DNA of 64,000 nt from Bradyrhizobium erythrophlei (GTDB lineage Bacteria > Pseudomonadota > Alphaproteobacteria > Rhizobiales > Xanthobacteraceae). The position numbers and the translations under genes are program-made. Where the stretch lies: assembly GCA_900129675.1 (NCBI GenBank), contig FSRD01000001.1, forward strand, positions 2,593,501-2,657,500. Reading direction: 5' to 3'. Positions within the stretch are counted from its first letter, which is position 1; every line of letters starts with the position of its first letter. Below are positions 24,859 through 33,624 of this stretch, piece after piece. The notes beneath the pieces are model-generated. The model was not told the origin of the DNA. It saw only the letters and a program-made list of their open reading frames with translations, and searched no databases.

Positions 24859-26010
24859 ATGCGGTTCCTGTTCAAGACCGATTATGAAGACGACATCCGG
24901 CTGGTGCCGCACAGCGGGTATTTCGTCTCTTACGGCATCCTGCTCGCGCTGCTGGTGATCGCGCCGTTCGTGCTCTCCAGCTATATCATGAGCCAGCTGG
25001 TGTTCGTCTGCATCTACGCCACCGTCGGCGTCGGGCTGTTGATCCTCACCGGCTTTACCGGGCAGGCGTCCTTGGGCCACGCCGCCTTTCTCGCCATCGG
25101 CGCCTATACGGCAGCGTATTTGCAGCAATTCAACGTTCCGTTTCCGGTCTATTTTCTCACCGCCGGGCTGTTGACCGGCGTCGTCGGCGCGCTGGTCGGA
25201 TTCCCGGCGCTGCGGCTGCAGGGCATCTATCTGGTGATCGCAACCATTTCGTTCGCCCTCATCGTCGAGGAGATTTTGGCGCGCTGGGAAAGCGTGACCA
25301 ACGGCAACGAGGGCATGCGGGTCAAGACCATCCAGATGCTCGGCACATCCGTGCCGCGCGACAGTCCGGCCTTTTACTTCCTCTGTCTTGGCCTGCTGAT
25401 CCTGACCATCGTCGGCACGCTCAATCTGCTGCGCTCGCCGACCGGCCGCGCCTTCGTCGCGATCCGCGACTCCGAGACGGCGGCGCGCAGCATGGGCATC
25501 AACGTCTCGCTCTACAAGGTCAAGTCGTTTGCGATCAGCGCCGCGATTACCGGATTTGCCGGCGTGCTGTTCGCCCACAAACTGTCCTTCATCAGCCCGG
25601 AAATGTTCACGCTGCAGCTTTCGATCGAGTTCATCATCGTGATCCTGATCGGCGGCACCTTCAGCCTGCACGGCGCGGTGCTCGGCGCGATCTTCCTGGT
25701 CATGATCGATCCTTTCCTGACGTACCTCAAGGACGATATGCCCAGCGTGATATCGGGCATGGCGGCGACGCTCGGCGCGGGCAAGGAAACGGCGGCGCAT
25801 GTTCAGGACAAGGTCGCGGCCATTGCGTCCGCCAACGGCTTGAAGGGCGCGATCTACGGCATCATCATCGTGCTGTTCGTGCTGTTCGAGCCGCTCGGCC
25901 TCTACGGCCGCTGGTTGAAGATCAAGCTCTTCTTCCAGCTTTTCCCGCTCTACAAGCGCGCCACCTTCAAGCGGCAGAAGATTTATGTGAAATCGGAGCG
26001 GAACCGGTGA
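24859..26010 (+). CDS. Branched-chain-type ABC importer permease, LivM family
   Basis: A 383-residue partner permease. Hallmarks: LILTGFTGQASLGHAAFLAI, LRLQGIYLVIATISF, VAIRDSETAARSMGIN, and IGGTFSLHGAVLGA. It carries an insert and a longer C-terminus (roughly 310-383) compared with E. coli LivM, including KDDMPSVISGMAATLGAGKE, as in the aromatic/fatty-acid-linked members of this family. The stop overlaps the GTG start of the next gene (GTGA). Confidence 0.93.
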   Translation: MRFLFKTDYEDDIRLVPHSGYFVSYGILLALLVIAPFVLSSYIMSQLVFVCIYATVGVGLLILTGFTGQASLGHAAFLAIGAYTAAYLQQFNVPFPVYFLTAGLLTGVVGALVGFPALRLQGIYLVIATISFALIVEEILARWESVTNGNEGMRVKTIQMLGTSVPRDSPAFYFLCLGLLILTIVGTLNLLRSPTGRAFVAIRDSETAARSMGINVSLYKVKSFAISAAITGFAGVLFAHKLSFISPEMFTLQLSIEFIIVILIGGTFSLHGAVLGAIFLVMIDPFLTYLKDDMPSVISGMAATLGAGKETAAHVQDKVAAIASANGLKGAIYGIIIVLFVLFEPLGLYGRWLKIKLFFQLFPLYKRATFKRQKIYVKSERNR

Positions 26011-26765
26011 GCTATTTCCGCGCCGAAAACCTGTCCCTGCATTTTGGCGGCCTGAAAGCGGTCGACGCCGTCAGCTTTGCGGTGGAGAAGGGCGAGATCC
26101 TCTCGATCATCGGTCCCAACGGCGCCGGCAAAAGCTCGATCTTCAATCTGATCTCGCGGATTTATCCGCCGACCTCGGGAAAGATCTTCTTCGAGGATCA
26201 GGATATCACCCAGCAGCCTTCCTACGACATCGCACGGCTGGGCATTGCCCGCACTTTCCAGAACATCGAACTGTTCGAGAATGCCACCGTGCTGTCCAAC
26301 CTGCTGGTCGGCCGCCACCGCCATTCCACCACGCAACTCTGGCAGGAGCTGTTATTCCTGCCGAGCGTTCGCGCGGGCGAAAAAGCCCATCGCCGCCGCG
26401 TCGAGCAGGTGATCGAATTCCTCGATCTCGAACCCTATCGCGACAAGCTGATCTCGGGGCTGCCCTACGGCGTGCGCAAGGTGATCGAACTGGCGCGCGC
26501 GCTGTGTTCGGAGCCGAAACTGATCCTGCTCGACGAGCCGTCCTCCGGGCTGAATGTCGAGGAGACCGGCGACATGTCGTTCTGGATCCGCGACATGAAG
26601 ACCGAGCTCGGGATTACCGTGCTGATGGTCGAGCACGACATGACGCTGGTGAACCGGGTGTCGGATCGCGTGATCGCGCTCAATTACGGCCGCGTGCTGG
26701 CGATGGGCTCGCCGGCCGAGGTGCAGCGTCATCCCGACGTCGTCGCCGCCTATCTCGGCGCATGA
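26007..26765 (+). CDS. Branched-chain-type ABC importer ATPase, LivG family
   Basis: A 252-residue ATPase: Walker A GPNGAGKSS, LivG marker GIARTFQNIELFENATVLSN, Walker B LILLDEPSSGLN, H-loop EHDM, and the C-terminal GSPAEVQRHPDVVAAYLG. The signature position reads LPYGVRKVIELARAL, the usual LivG variation. GTG start overlapping the livM stop. Works with LivF as a heterodimer on the two permeases. Confidence 0.93.
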   Translation: MSYFRAENLSLHFGGLKAVDAVSFAVEKGEILSIIGPNGAGKSSIFNLISRIYPPTSGKIFFEDQDITQQPSYDIARLGIARTFQNIELFENATVLSNLLVGRHRHSTTQLWQELLFLPSVRAGEKAHRRRVEQVIEFLDLEPYRDKLISGLPYGVRKVIELARALCSEPKLILLDEPSSGLNVEETGDMSFWIRDMKTELGITVLMVEHDMTLVNRVSDRVIALNYGRVLAMGSPAEVQRHPDVVAAYLGA

Positions 26766-26775
26766 GGATGATGCC

Positions 26776-27555
26776 ATGAGCACGCCGGACATCATCCTGA
26801 AGCTCAGCAACATCGAGAGTTACTACGGGCCGATAATGGCGATCCGCGGCATCAGCCTCGAGGTGCCGCGGGGGCAGATCGTCACCCTGCTGGGGGCCAA
26901 TGGCGCCGGCAAGACCACGGTGCTGAAAACCATTTCCGGCATTCTCGATCCGCAAAAGGGCTCGATCGAATTCCTCGGCAAGCCGATCCAGCGCATGGAG
27001 GCCGACAAGATCGTGCGGCTGGGCCTGAGCCATGTGCCGGAAGGACGCGAAGTGTTTCCGTTCCTGTCGGTGCGCGAAAACCTGATGATGGGCGCCTATC
27101 CGCGCCGCGATCGCGACGGCGTCGCCAACGATCTCGAACGCGTTTACGGCTATTTCCCGCGGCTGAAGGAACGGCTCAACCAGCCGGCCGGCCAGCTCTC
27201 CGGGGGCGAGCAGCAGATGCTGGCGATTGGGCGCGCGCTGATGAACCGTCCGACGCTGCTGCTGCTGGACGAGCCGTCGCTCGGGCTGTCGCCGATCCTG
27301 GTGAAGGAGATCTTCACGATCATCCGACGGGTCAACGAGGAGCAGGGCATGTCGATCCTGCTGGTCGAGCAGAACGCCAAGGTTGCGTTGGAGACCGCGC
27401 ATTACGGTTACGTGCTGGAAATCGGCCGCGTCGTGATGAACGACAGCTGCGAGCGGCTCCTGCATTCAAAGGACATCCAGGAGTTCTATCTGGGCGCCAA
27501 GGAAGAGGGCGCGCGGGGCGAGCGGCGCTGGAAAAAGAAGAAAACATGGCGCTGA
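26776..27555 (+). CDS. Branched-chain-type ABC importer ATPase, LivF family
   Basis: A 259-residue ATPase: Walker A GANGAGKTTVLK, LivF markers GLSHVPEGREVFPFLSVREN and LSGGEQQMLAIGRALM, Walker B LLLLDEPSLGLSP, H-loop LVEQN. A short basic tail (ERRWKKKKTWR) is unusual. Ten bases after livG. Confidence 0.93.
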   Translation: MSTPDIILKLSNIESYYGPIMAIRGISLEVPRGQIVTLLGANGAGKTTVLKTISGILDPQKGSIEFLGKPIQRMEADKIVRLGLSHVPEGREVFPFLSVRENLMMGAYPRRDRDGVANDLERVYGYFPRLKERLNQPAGQLSGGEQQMLAIGRALMNRPTLLLLDEPSLGLSPILVKEIFTIIRRVNEEQGMSILLVEQNAKVALETAHYGYVLEIGRVVMNDSCERLLHSKDIQEFYLGAKEEGARGERRWKKKKTWR

Positions 27556-27645
27556 GAGCGACTTGGCGTTAGATTTAAGCTCTGTTTCCGGGAAAAGACT
27601 GGCACAAGCCGGCGTCCGGGCGGATCGGGAGAGGGAGAAACGAGC

Positions 27646-29484
27646 ATGGCCGGACCGGCAGTGCTGACGGTTGCCGACACGATCGCGAAGAGTTTTCTGA
27701 AAGCCGTGGAAACGCGCGGCGATAAGCCGGCGATCCGGGAAAAGAAATTCGGCATCTGGCAGCCGACCAGCTGGCGGCAGTGGCTGCAGATCTCCAGGGA
27801 TATCGCCTACGGGTTGCACGCGATCGGCTTCCGCTCCGGAGACGTCGCCTCGATCATTGCCAATGCGGTGCCGGAATGGGTGTTCGCCGACATGGGCATC
27901 CTCTGCGCCGGTGGCGTGTCTTCCGGAATTTACCCGACCGACTCGTCCGTTCAGGTCGAATACCTCATCAACGATTCCGCTACCCGCGTCGTCTTCGCCG
28001 AAGACGACGAGCAACTCGACAAGCTGCTGAGCTGCCGCGCGCGTTGCCCGACGCTGGAAAAGATCGTCGTGTTCGACATGGAAGGGCTGAGTGGCTTCAT
28101 CGATCCCATGGTGATGTCGCTAGCCGAATTCGCAGCGTTGGGGCGCAACCACGCCCAGGGCAATGACGCATTGTGGGATCGGATGGTCGCAAGCCGCAGC
28201 AGCGGCGATCTCGCCATCCTTGTCTATACGTCAGGCACCACAGGCCTGCCCAAGGGCGCGATGCATTCCAACCGCAGCGTGACGCATCAGATGCGCCACG
28301 CCAACGATCTGTTTCCGTCCACCGACCATGAAGAGCGGCTGGTGTTCCTGCCGCTGTGCCACGTTGCCGAGCGGGTCGGCGGCTACTACATCTCGCTGGC
28401 GCTGGGATCGGTGATGAATTTCGCCGAAAGCCCGGAAACGGTGCCCGACAATCTGCGCGAGGTGCAGCCGACCGCGTTTCTCGCGGTGCCGCGGATCTGG
28501 GAGAAATTCTATTCGGGGATCACGATCGCGCTGAAGGACGCGACCCCGTTCCAGAACTGGATGTATCGCCGCGCGCTCGCGATCGGCAATCGCATGACCG
28601 AGTGCAGGCTGCAGGGCGAAACCCCGCCATTGTCGTTAAAACTCGCCAACCGCGCCGCCTACTGGCTGGTGTTCCGCAACATCCGCCGCATGCTCGGACT
28701 TGATCGCTGCCGGATCGCCTTCACCGGCGCAGCACCGATCGCGCCGGACCTGATCCGCTGGTATCTCGCGCTCGGCATCGACATGCGCGAGGTCTACGGC
28801 CAGACCGAAAATTGCGGCGTCGCCACCATGATGCCGTCGGACCGCATCAAGCTCGGTTCGGTCGGCAAGGCCGCCCCCTGGGGCGAGGTAATGATTTGCC
28901 CGAAGGGTGAAATCCTGATCAAGGGCGATTTCCTGTTCATGGGTTACCTCAACCAGCCGGGAAAGACCGCGGAGACCATCGACGCCAAGGGCTGGCTGCA
29001 CACCGGCGACGTCGGCTCGATAGACAATGAAGGTTTCGTCAAAATCACCGACCGGATGAAGGACATCATCATCACTTCCGGCGGCAAGAACATCACTCCG
29101 TCCGAGATCGAGAACCAGCTCAAATTCTCGCCCTACGTCTCGGACGCCGTGGTGATCGGCGACAAGCGGCCGTATCTGACCTGCCTGATCATGATCGATC
29201 AGGAGAATGTCGAAAAATTTGCGCAGGACCACGACATTCCCTTCACCAATTATGCGAGCCTGTGCCGCGCGGCCGAGATCCAGGATCTGATCCAGCGCGA
29301 GATCGAGGCGGTCAACGCCAATTTCGCCCGCGTCGAAACCATCAAGAAATTCTTCCTGATCGAGCGTCAATTGACGCCCGAGGACGAGGAATTGACGCCT
29401 ACCATGAAGCTGAAGCGCAGTTTCGTGAACAGGCGTTACGCCGCCGAGATCGACGCCATGTATGGCGAACGGGCGGTGGCGTAG
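27646..29484 (+). CDS. AMP-forming acyl-CoA synthetase (long-chain type)
   Basis: A 612-residue ANL-superfamily ligase that would activate a carboxylic acid with ATP and CoA. Motifs: YTSGTTGLPKGAMHSN (P-loop-like), EVYGQTENCG, GWLHTGDVGS, DRMKDIIITSGGKNI with the hinge, and a C-terminal KLKRSF catalytic Lys region. Its size and F-x-N-insertions fit long-chain fatty acyl-CoA ligases. It sits between livF and the receptor gene of the same importer (gaps 90 and 95 bases), implying that the imported acid is activated on arrival. GGGAGAGGGAGAAA precedes the ATG. Confidence 0.9.
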   Translation: MAGPAVLTVADTIAKSFLKAVETRGDKPAIREKKFGIWQPTSWRQWLQISRDIAYGLHAIGFRSGDVASIIANAVPEWVFADMGILCAGGVSSGIYPTDSSVQVEYLINDSATRVVFAEDDEQLDKLLSCRARCPTLEKIVVFDMEGLSGFIDPMVMSLAEFAALGRNHAQGNDALWDRMVASRSSGDLAILVYTSGTTGLPKGAMHSNRSVTHQMRHANDLFPSTDHEERLVFLPLCHVAERVGGYYISLALGSVMNFAESPETVPDNLREVQPTAFLAVPRIWEKFYSGITIALKDATPFQNWMYRRALAIGNRMTECRLQGETPPLSLKLANRAAYWLVFRNIRRMLGLDRCRIAFTGAAPIAPDLIRWYLALGIDMREVYGQTENCGVATMMPSDRIKLGSVGKAAPWGEVMICPKGEILIKGDFLFMGYLNQPGKTAETIDAKGWLHTGDVGSIDNEGFVKITDRMKDIIITSGGKNITPSEIENQLKFSPYVSDAVVIGDKRPYLTCLIMIDQENVEKFAQDHDIPFTNYASLCRAAEIQDLIQREIEAVNANFARVETIKKFFLIERQLTPEDEELTPTMKLKRSFVNRRYAAEIDAMYGERAVA

Positions 29485-29579
29485 GCCGATCGAACTTTGG
29501 AGCGACGCATCGAAAGCGGCGAAGGACAACAAGGCCCCACCCTTCGCTCAACACGGGCCAACCAGGAGGAGGCTTGAAA

Positions 29580-30779
29580 ATGTCGAAATCGTTATGGGCG
29601 TTGTGCCTTGCGGCGAGCGCGCTGGCGCTGACCGGTCTGCCGGCCACGGCCCAAACCAAGGTCACCAATGAAGGCATCTCGGCGACCGAGATCGTGATCG
29701 GCACCCATCAGGATCTGTCCGGCCCGATCAAGGTCTGGGGTGTTCCGGTTTCCAACGGCATGAAGATGGCGGTCGAGGAGATCAATGCGAGCGGCGGCAT
29801 CAACGGCCGCAAGATCAAGATGATTCTCGAGGACAACGGCTACGACCCGAAGAAGGCGGTCCTGGCGTCGCAAAAAATGGTCGAGCGCGACAAGATCTTT
29901 GCGATGATCGGGCCGATGGGCTCGCCGACGGTGCTGGCCGCGCAGGATATTCTGTTTGACGCCGGCGTGCTGCAGCTGTTCCCGCTGACGGCGGCCGAAT
30001 TCACTTTCAAGTTCGATCCGGCCAAGCCGCAGGAGCGGCTCAAGTTCAACAATCTGCTGCCCTATGTCGAGAGCACGCGCGCCGCGCTCAAATACATGAT
30101 GGAGGCGAAGAGCTTCAAAAAGCCCTGCATCATGCATCAGGACGACGAGTACGGCAAAAACGTGCTCGACGGCTTCACGCAACAGCTCGATGCGATGAAG
30201 GTGCCGGCCGCCTCGGTGACGAGCTACAAGCGTGGCGCGTCCGATTTCAGCGCCCAGGTCGCCAAGATGAAATCCGACGGCTGCGACCTCGTCGTGCTCG
30301 GCACCGTGATCCGCGAGACCATCGGCGCGATGAGCGAAGCCAGGAAACTCGGCTGGGACGTCACCTTCCTCGGCGCCACGCCGACCAACGTGCTTGAAGT
30401 GCCGACGCTCGGCAAGGACGCGGTCGAAGGCCTCTACGCAGCCTCCGGCTTCGAAATCCCCTACGAGGACACCGCCAAGGGCAAGGTGAAGGATTGGCTC
30501 GCCAACTACAAGAAGATGTTCGGCACCGACGCCAATACCCAGGCGATCATCGGCTACAATGCGGTCGAGACCTTCGCGTTCTATGCCAACAAGGCCGGCA
30601 AGGATCTGACCGGCCAGAAGATGCTCGATGCGCTGGAGTCCGGCGACAAGTTCCTCGATATCTTCAACTCGCCGCCGACCAAATTCTCCAAGACCGATCA
30701 CCTCGCCAACACCATCACCCAGGTGCAGCAGATCAAGAACGGCCGCTGGGTGCTGATGAAGGAGGGCCTGATGTTCTGA
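29580..30779 (+). CDS. Periplasmic receptor of the branched-chain-type importer
   Basis: A 399-residue type I periplasmic binding protein (Peripla_BP_6). Signal peptide MSKSLWALCLAASALALTGL, cleavage near TAQ-T. Mature start TNEGISATEIVIGTHQDLSG is typical of receptors in aromatic or fatty acid-linked Liv operons. The ATG is set by AGGAGGAGG 8 bases upstream. Last gene of the cluster; a repeat-rich spacer follows. Confidence 0.92.
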   Translation: MSKSLWALCLAASALALTGLPATAQTKVTNEGISATEIVIGTHQDLSGPIKVWGVPVSNGMKMAVEEINASGGINGRKIKMILEDNGYDPKKAVLASQKMVERDKIFAMIGPMGSPTVLAAQDILFDAGVLQLFPLTAAEFTFKFDPAKPQERLKFNNLLPYVESTRAALKYMMEAKSFKKPCIMHQDDEYGKNVLDGFTQQLDAMKVPAASVTSYKRGASDFSAQVAKMKSDGCDLVVLGTVIRETIGAMSEARKLGWDVTFLGATPTNVLEVPTLGKDAVEGLYAASGFEIPYEDTAKGKVKDWLANYKKMFGTDANTQAIIGYNAVETFAFYANKAGKDLTGQKMLDALESGDKFLDIFNSPPTKFSKTDHLANTITQVQQIKNGRWVLMKEGLMF

Positions 30780-30804
30780 GGGGTTTGCTCAGAACGATGT
30801 ACCT

Positions 30805-30952
30805 CGTCATTGCGAGCGAAGCGAAGCAATCCATCTCGCGCAGCCCCTCTTGCGTGTCTCAATCTCCGTCATGCCCGGGCTTGTCCCAGGCATCCACGTC
30901 TTGGCCGCATGAAAAGAAGACGTGGATGGCCGGGACAAGCCCGGGCATGACG
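30805..30952. repeat. Half 'gcaatgacg' arm followed by a 'cgtcatgcccggg' palindrome
   Basis: 30805-30834 is a lone left arm of the 18.1 kb type. 30868-30952 is a near-perfect palindrome of a second family (cgtcatgcccgggcttgtcc ... ggacaagcccgggcatgacg), also present in altered form at 42653-42740 and 46395-46512. Confidence 0.85.
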
Positions 30953-30964
30953 AGTGGAGTCGTG

Positions 30965-32080
30965 TCAAGGCCCGCTCAGCGCGACACCGAGTTCGATCGG
31001 CTGCAGCGTACCAGTGTTGCAACGCCAGCCGTTGTCGGCCTTCTGAAACGCGAATGACTTCTCGATTCGGAGCCGGTGGGCGAGCGGCAGGCTCTCCCGG
31101 CTTCCCGGCGACGGTTTTGCCTGCCCCGAGCCCAAGTCCCAGCAGGTTCCGGTGCAGGTCGACGCGATCGGGCTGCAGACGGCGAACGGCGAGAGGACTT
31201 TCATCTCTACTTCGGCCGTCACCAGGGCGGCCTCGGCCGACACCTCGGTATCGAGCTGGATGATGCGGCTTACGCGCAGGAAATCGCCACAGGCGTTGGC
31301 TGAATGAATCTGCGCGATACACAGATCGACGGCGTCGGCATCAGGGGAGGGCGAAAGCTGGGACTTGCCGAACACCCGTTGCGGGTCGCCCTTGGCCGCG
31401 ATGATCTCGGCTGTCTTCCGGCTCATATCGTCCGCCAGGCAGGCTTCCGACGGCGACAATTCGTCCAGCGGCACGTTGTCCTTGTCGGCCAGATGGCACT
31501 TGCGGTCGCGGGCCCGGTTCCACCTGGCGTACTCGGCGAAGGCTCCCTTGGCTTCCTCATCCTTCATTTTGGCGATCAGCGCGACAACGTGGCCGTTGAG
31601 CTCCCTGTCGGCGATCGCCAGGGCGGGATCGCTGCAGATCAGCATGCCGGCGGTGGTGTTGCTTGCCAGGCAATCGAAGTTCGGATCGGTCAGGATCTCG
31701 ATCCGCTCTTCGGTCTCCTTCAACAGGCAGGCCTTGACCGATTGGATGTTCCGGCTTGCGACACTTAGTCCGCCAAATATCCCGCAACTCAAATTGCGGC
31801 CTCTGATCCATTCCACGTTCTCTTCGACCGCAAGCCGGCGATCGGCAATCCGGTTGATCCGGTCCTGCAAGGCATTGCTCAGCCGGGCGCCGGCGCTCTG
31901 CAGTTCGGGATCGCCGCAGAACAATTGTCCCGCCGTATCCTTGATGTCGGCGCAACGGTTCGTTTCATAGAGCGGCAACGTCTCGCGCAGCGACCGGTCG
32001 GCTTCCGCCTCGGTATCCGCGCGAGCGGGATACAGCAGTCCAACCTGGGCCGCGACGAGAGCCAGCATCATCAGGCGCAT
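30965..32080 (-). CDS. Secreted cysteine-rich protein with DUF1311/LprI-like repeats
   Basis: A 371-residue protein with a Sec signal (MRLMMLALVAAQVGLLYPARA). It contains at least two DUF1311-like units, LFCGDPELQSAGARLSNALQ and LICSDPALAIADRELNGHVV, and many paired cysteines consistent with periplasmic disulfides. DUF1311 includes the lysozyme inhibitor LprI, but activity here is not established. It lies 156 bases from a LapG-like protease on the same strand, possibly downstream in the same transcript. Confidence 0.75.
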   Translation of the reverse strand: MRLMMLALVAAQVGLLYPARADTEAEADRSLRETLPLYETNRCADIKDTAGQLFCGDPELQSAGARLSNALQDRINRIADRRLAVEENVEWIRGRNLSCGIFGGLSVASRNIQSVKACLLKETEERIEILTDPNFDCLASNTTAGMLICSDPALAIADRELNGHVVALIAKMKDEEAKGAFAEYARWNRARDRKCHLADKDNVPLDELSPSEACLADDMSRKTAEIIAAKGDPQRVFGKSQLSPSPDADAVDLCIAQIHSANACGDFLRVSRIIQLDTEVSAEAALVTAEVEMKVLSPFAVCSPIASTCTGTCWDLGSGQAKPSPGSRESLPLAHRLRIEKSFAFQKADNGWRCNTGTLQPIELGVALSGP

Positions 32081-32236
32081 TCAAATTCCTGTCCGAAAAA
32101 CAAAGGCCCCGTGGCGAATGCGCCTGGCCAGTTCAGCCGCAACGTTCGTTTGGCGACGACCGAAGCGGCTTCTCAATCGCCGCAACGAAATGAAATTGCG
32201 AGGCGGCTGTCAATCGGCTTTGCGCGGCGGCCTGGT

Positions 32237-33037
32237 TCAGGGACGGATCTGGCTGGGCTCGGCCAGCGAAGTCACGGCAACCGGAGAAGCAAGATCGCGG
32301 CCGGTTGCGCCGGCGAGCAGCGGCGCATCGCCGTACTGCATGACGCCATGCCGGTCGATCACGAAGGTCGGCCGGTAATTCCTGATGTCGGAATCCTCGA
32401 CCATCGCCATGCGGCGGTTGTCGAGTGTCAGCCAGTGCCCATCCAGCCGCGCGGCGGCAACGGCATGGTCCTCGCCGTGGATTGTGTCGTGCATGATCAC
32501 GATCCGCAGGTCGTCCGGCGCGATGCCGGCCAACCGCAACGCAACGAATTTCGCAATTGCGTAATCCTCGCAATCTCCGCCGCCCCTTGCCAGCGTCGCC
32601 AGCGGCGACGCCCAGACGTCGATCTCGCCATATTGCTTGAGATCGCTGACCGGCCTGATGGCGAGATTGAGCGCGCGATTGATCTCGCCAAGCCGGGCGC
32701 GGCCTTCGCGAAGTTTTGCCGCATCGACAATGGCGAGGAATTGCAGCGCGGCCGGGGACGCGCAGCCGTCGCGGTCGCCCTCGCAGAGCGCGAGCTGCAC
32801 CATTTCATCGTCGAGACGGCGCTGCACGCCGAGCCACTTCCGGCGCAGGCCGCCATCGGACAGGGCGGATGCCGCAAGCCCGAACGGCTCGGCCGATTTC
32901 TGGACGAAATCCTGGGCGCCGGAAGACCCCAGCGTTTCCGCCCTGAGGTCGGCCGTTCCGAACCAGAGTAAACCGCACGCGAGTATGACCTCGCGCCACG
33001 CGCGCGAATGACCTGACAACCGCATCTGACGCCCCAT
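32237..33037 (-). CDS. LapG-like transglutaminase-fold periplasmic cysteine protease (BTLCP)
   Basis: A 266-residue bacterial transglutaminase-like cysteine peptidase with an N-terminal signal. The LapG triad is visible: C156 (GGGDCEDYA), H191 (GEDHAV) and D206 (LTLDNR), with spacing close to Pseudomonas LapG; D155 and E157 match its calcium ligands. LapG cleaves the N-terminal retention module of giant type I-secreted adhesins, releasing them from the surface. Here it is divergent from exactly such an adhesin gene. No LapD-type c-di-GMP receptor is seen in the window. Confidence 0.85.
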   Translation of the reverse strand: MGRQMRLSGHSRAWREVILACGLLWFGTADLRAETLGSSGAQDFVQKSAEPFGLAASALSDGGLRRKWLGVQRRLDDEMVQLALCEGDRDGCASPAALQFLAIVDAAKLREGRARLGEINRALNLAIRPVSDLKQYGEIDVWASPLATLARGGGDCEDYAIAKFVALRLAGIAPDDLRIVIMHDTIHGEDHAVAAARLDGHWLTLDNRRMAMVEDSDIRNYRPTFVIDRHGVMQYGDAPLLAGATGRDLASPVAVTSLAEPSQIRP

Positions 33038-33059
33038 GTCCGGGCATCGACGGGGCTAT

Positions 33060-33624
33060 AACCCGCTCGTGACCGGATCGTTTCGTTGGGGGGCAGGATG
33101 GGCGGCGGGACTTTTAATCTGCTTAAAGCGGGCCATAACGGGCCGGAAAGCGCAAAACAGCTTAAAATTAGCCTCGCCGGTTTGCTGAAACTTTTATCGA
33201 TCCTTTTAGGACGGACTGTCGTATCTTTGTGACACTTGGTATTAACTGTGCCTTATCGTTGATTTCCGGTTAATATGGCTAATGTGTTCAGAATCACGTG
33301 ATTTGTTAGCCAAATCACAGTTTCAACTTGGGAACCGCGCTATATCGCCTTGCGGAATCCAGGGGAAGAAAATGGAAGTATAGGTTTCGATTTTTATACT
33401 AGGAAATACGTAAACTAACGTTCCTCAAGCTCAAAAATGCCGACTTATCTTCTTCGTTCATCGGCCATGAATACTTGTATTATTTAAAGATCGGAAGCGG
33501 GTAGCTCCCTATACTGCACGGATTGCTCAGTAATGGATGGTTCCCCACGGAACCCTCCAATGATATGCAAGCTTAGACTATCGAATATTGTATAAATATT
33601 AACCTTAGTGGCGACGGTGCCCAT
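33060..33624. promoter_or_regulatory. AT-rich leader between protease and adhesin genes
   Basis: About 560 bases markedly richer in A+T than the surroundings, with no gene. It includes a perfect 12-bp palindrome AATCACGTGATT (33292-33303), a nearby half-repeat 'aaatcac' (33312-33318) and several runs of T and TAAT. It probably holds the divergent promoters; a MucR/H-NS-like silencer is a reasonable guess only. Confidence 0.55.
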
